The translations under genes were made by a program, and so were the position numbers. A stretch of DNA of 5,474 nt, from NCBI GenBank assembly GCA_031282385.1, contig JAITDV010000042.1, positions 1 through 5,474 of the forward strand, in the 5' to 3' direction. Shown piece by piece: positions 5,125-5,474 of the stretch. The first letter of the stretch is position 1, and every line of letters starts with the position of its first letter. The notes under the pieces are model-generated. The model searched no databases. It saw only the letters and a program-made list of their open reading frames with translations, and was not told the DNA's origin. The DNA comes from Planctomycetaceae bacterium. GTDB taxonomy: Bacteria; Planctomycetota; Planctomycetia; Pirellulales; Thermoguttaceae.

Positions 5125-5175
5125 TGCTCGTACTATAAATTACGTGACTCAAAAGCGTAATTCATGGTACGAGCA
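5125..5175. repeat. Family 1 short form: 51-bp near-perfect palindrome, copy D
   Basis: Arms 5125-5145 (TGCTCGTACTATAAATTACGT) and 5155-5175 pair at 18 of 21 positions by Watson-Crick plus two G-T, leaving one mismatch, around a 9-nt loop GACTCAAAA. The left half matches the start of copy C (GTACTATAAA...CGTGACTCAA.AGCGTAA). The right flank ATGTAAC matches the tail shared by copies A-C. It appears to be the outer part of the 97-bp element without the GC hairpin block. Confidence 0.8.
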
Positions 5176-5245
5176 ATGTAACCTAATTTTCCGATTATTT
5201 CAGAATTTGTGAAGTAGCAGACTCTGATCAACTCAATATAAGGCA

Positions 5246-5279
5246 GGCAACCTTTTGCCAAAAATTTTTTCACAAGGTT
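5246..5279. other. Overlapping stem-loops with A5T6 tract
   Basis: GGCAA-CCTT-TTGCC (5246-5259) is a 5-bp stem with a 4-nt loop followed by AAAAATTTTTT. Alternatively AACCTTTTG (5249-5257) can pair with CACAAGGTT (5271-5279) with one mismatch. The two stems exclude each other. No gene lies close enough to assign a role; a weak terminator is possible. Confidence 0.3.
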
Positions 5280-5407
5280 ATAGCGGCGATAGCCGATTGA
5301 CTTTATGTACGAATGGAAATCTGCGACTCATGCCGTTTCAAAATTCTGGTAGATCAAAATAACAGAGCAAACTTTAACCGGCTAGCCTATCGCACCAAAG
5401 TTACTAT

Positions 5408-5474
5408 ACTGTTCGTACTATAAAAAATTGCGTGACTCAAGAGCGTAAAAGCCTGCTTTCCGATAGGTAAGCAG
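5408..5474 (-). repeat. Family 1 intergenic element, copy C (inverted, cut by window end)
   Basis: ACTGTTCGTACT at 5408-5419 is the exact inverted form of AGTACGAACAGT in copy A. Read on the minus strand, the segment matches copy A closely from CTGCTTACC through the hairpin, TTTTACG and CTTGAGTC to the AGTACGAACAGT end and the GTAAC flank. The hairpin CCTGCTTTCC-GATA-GGTAAGCAG is intact up to the window edge, so the rest of the element continues outside. This looks like a young copy, opposite in orientation to A. Confidence 0.75.

Larger units (their letters stand above)
4931..5474. other. Gene-free repeat-rich region upstream of the PP-loop gene
   Basis: No coding frame is supported on either strand. 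It contains a 10-bp tandem repeat just upstream of the PP-loop start (4961-4980), a family 2 motif (4998-5013), the 51-bp family 1 short form (5125-5175), stem-loops at 5246-5279 and 5284-5295, and family 1 copy C running off the end (5408-5474). Confidence 0.65.

Noticed and set aside
2648..5474. Considered whether the repeats form a CRISPR array
   Set aside because: Repeats are far apart, occur in both orientations, vary in length and have genes between them; no regular spacers and no cas genes are present.
4931..5474. Considered a tRNA or other structured RNA gene in the gene-free right end
   Set aside because: No T-loop (GGTTCGAxTCC type), CCA end or cloverleaf arms found; the stems present belong to repeats or are short.

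Overview
The window is an AT-rich bacterial chromosomal segment. Two of its proteins look planctomycete-like from family knowledge. The DapA has the FAGLSVA start, the GTGSNST and SGDDSLTLP blocks and a GRDTGELRLPL tail. The secreted SGNH hydrolase has the DxWW...DLLMIGDSITHGWE...GDQTQHVLWRLE layout common in that phylum. No start codon has a convincing Shine-Dalgarno sequence, which also fits. This taxonomic reading is an inference from remembered family patterns, not from a search.

Layout. Bases 1-700 hold two short plus-strand reading frames that look like remnants of a surface-polysaccharide type locus. One is a VOC (glyoxalase-fold) protein lacking its middle. The other is the C-terminal half of an FkbM-type methyltransferase with no SAM-binding N-terminus and a perfect 13-bp inverted repeat at its 5' edge. 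Bases 700-1206 are gene-free and carry a palindrome, a long hairpin and two G-rich patches. Bases 1207-2563 are a plus-strand pair, dapA (lysine/diaminopimelate synthesis) and tadA (tRNA wobble A-to-I editing), 10 bp apart. Bases 2564-2827 are a repeat-filled convergent spacer. Bases 2828-3592 (minus) encode a secreted SGNH/GDSL hydrolase. Bases 3593-3910 are another repeat-bearing spacer. Bases 3911-4930 (minus) encode a MnmA/ThiI-like PP-loop protein with a C-terminal NFACT-R-like domain. Bases 4931-5474 are gene-free and again repeat-rich.

The intact genes are housekeeping-type and do not form one pathway. tadA and the PP-loop gene both plausibly act on tRNA, but they are separated and on opposite strands. 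The most unusual content is between the genes, where two families of short inverted-repeat sequence recur. Family 1 is a roughly 97-bp element with ends close to ACTGTTCGTACT/AGTACGAACAGT. It has two full copies (one decayed), one copy cut by the window end, and a 51-bp near-palindromic short form. Family 2 is a 16-bp motif, consensus GCAACTGAATAGTTAC, seen in six near-complete and two shorter or decayed forms, always between genes and often in inverted pairs. They look like non-autonomous, MITE/REP-like elements or RNA hairpins. I see no transposase, CRISPR array, tRNA, rRNA or defence system.
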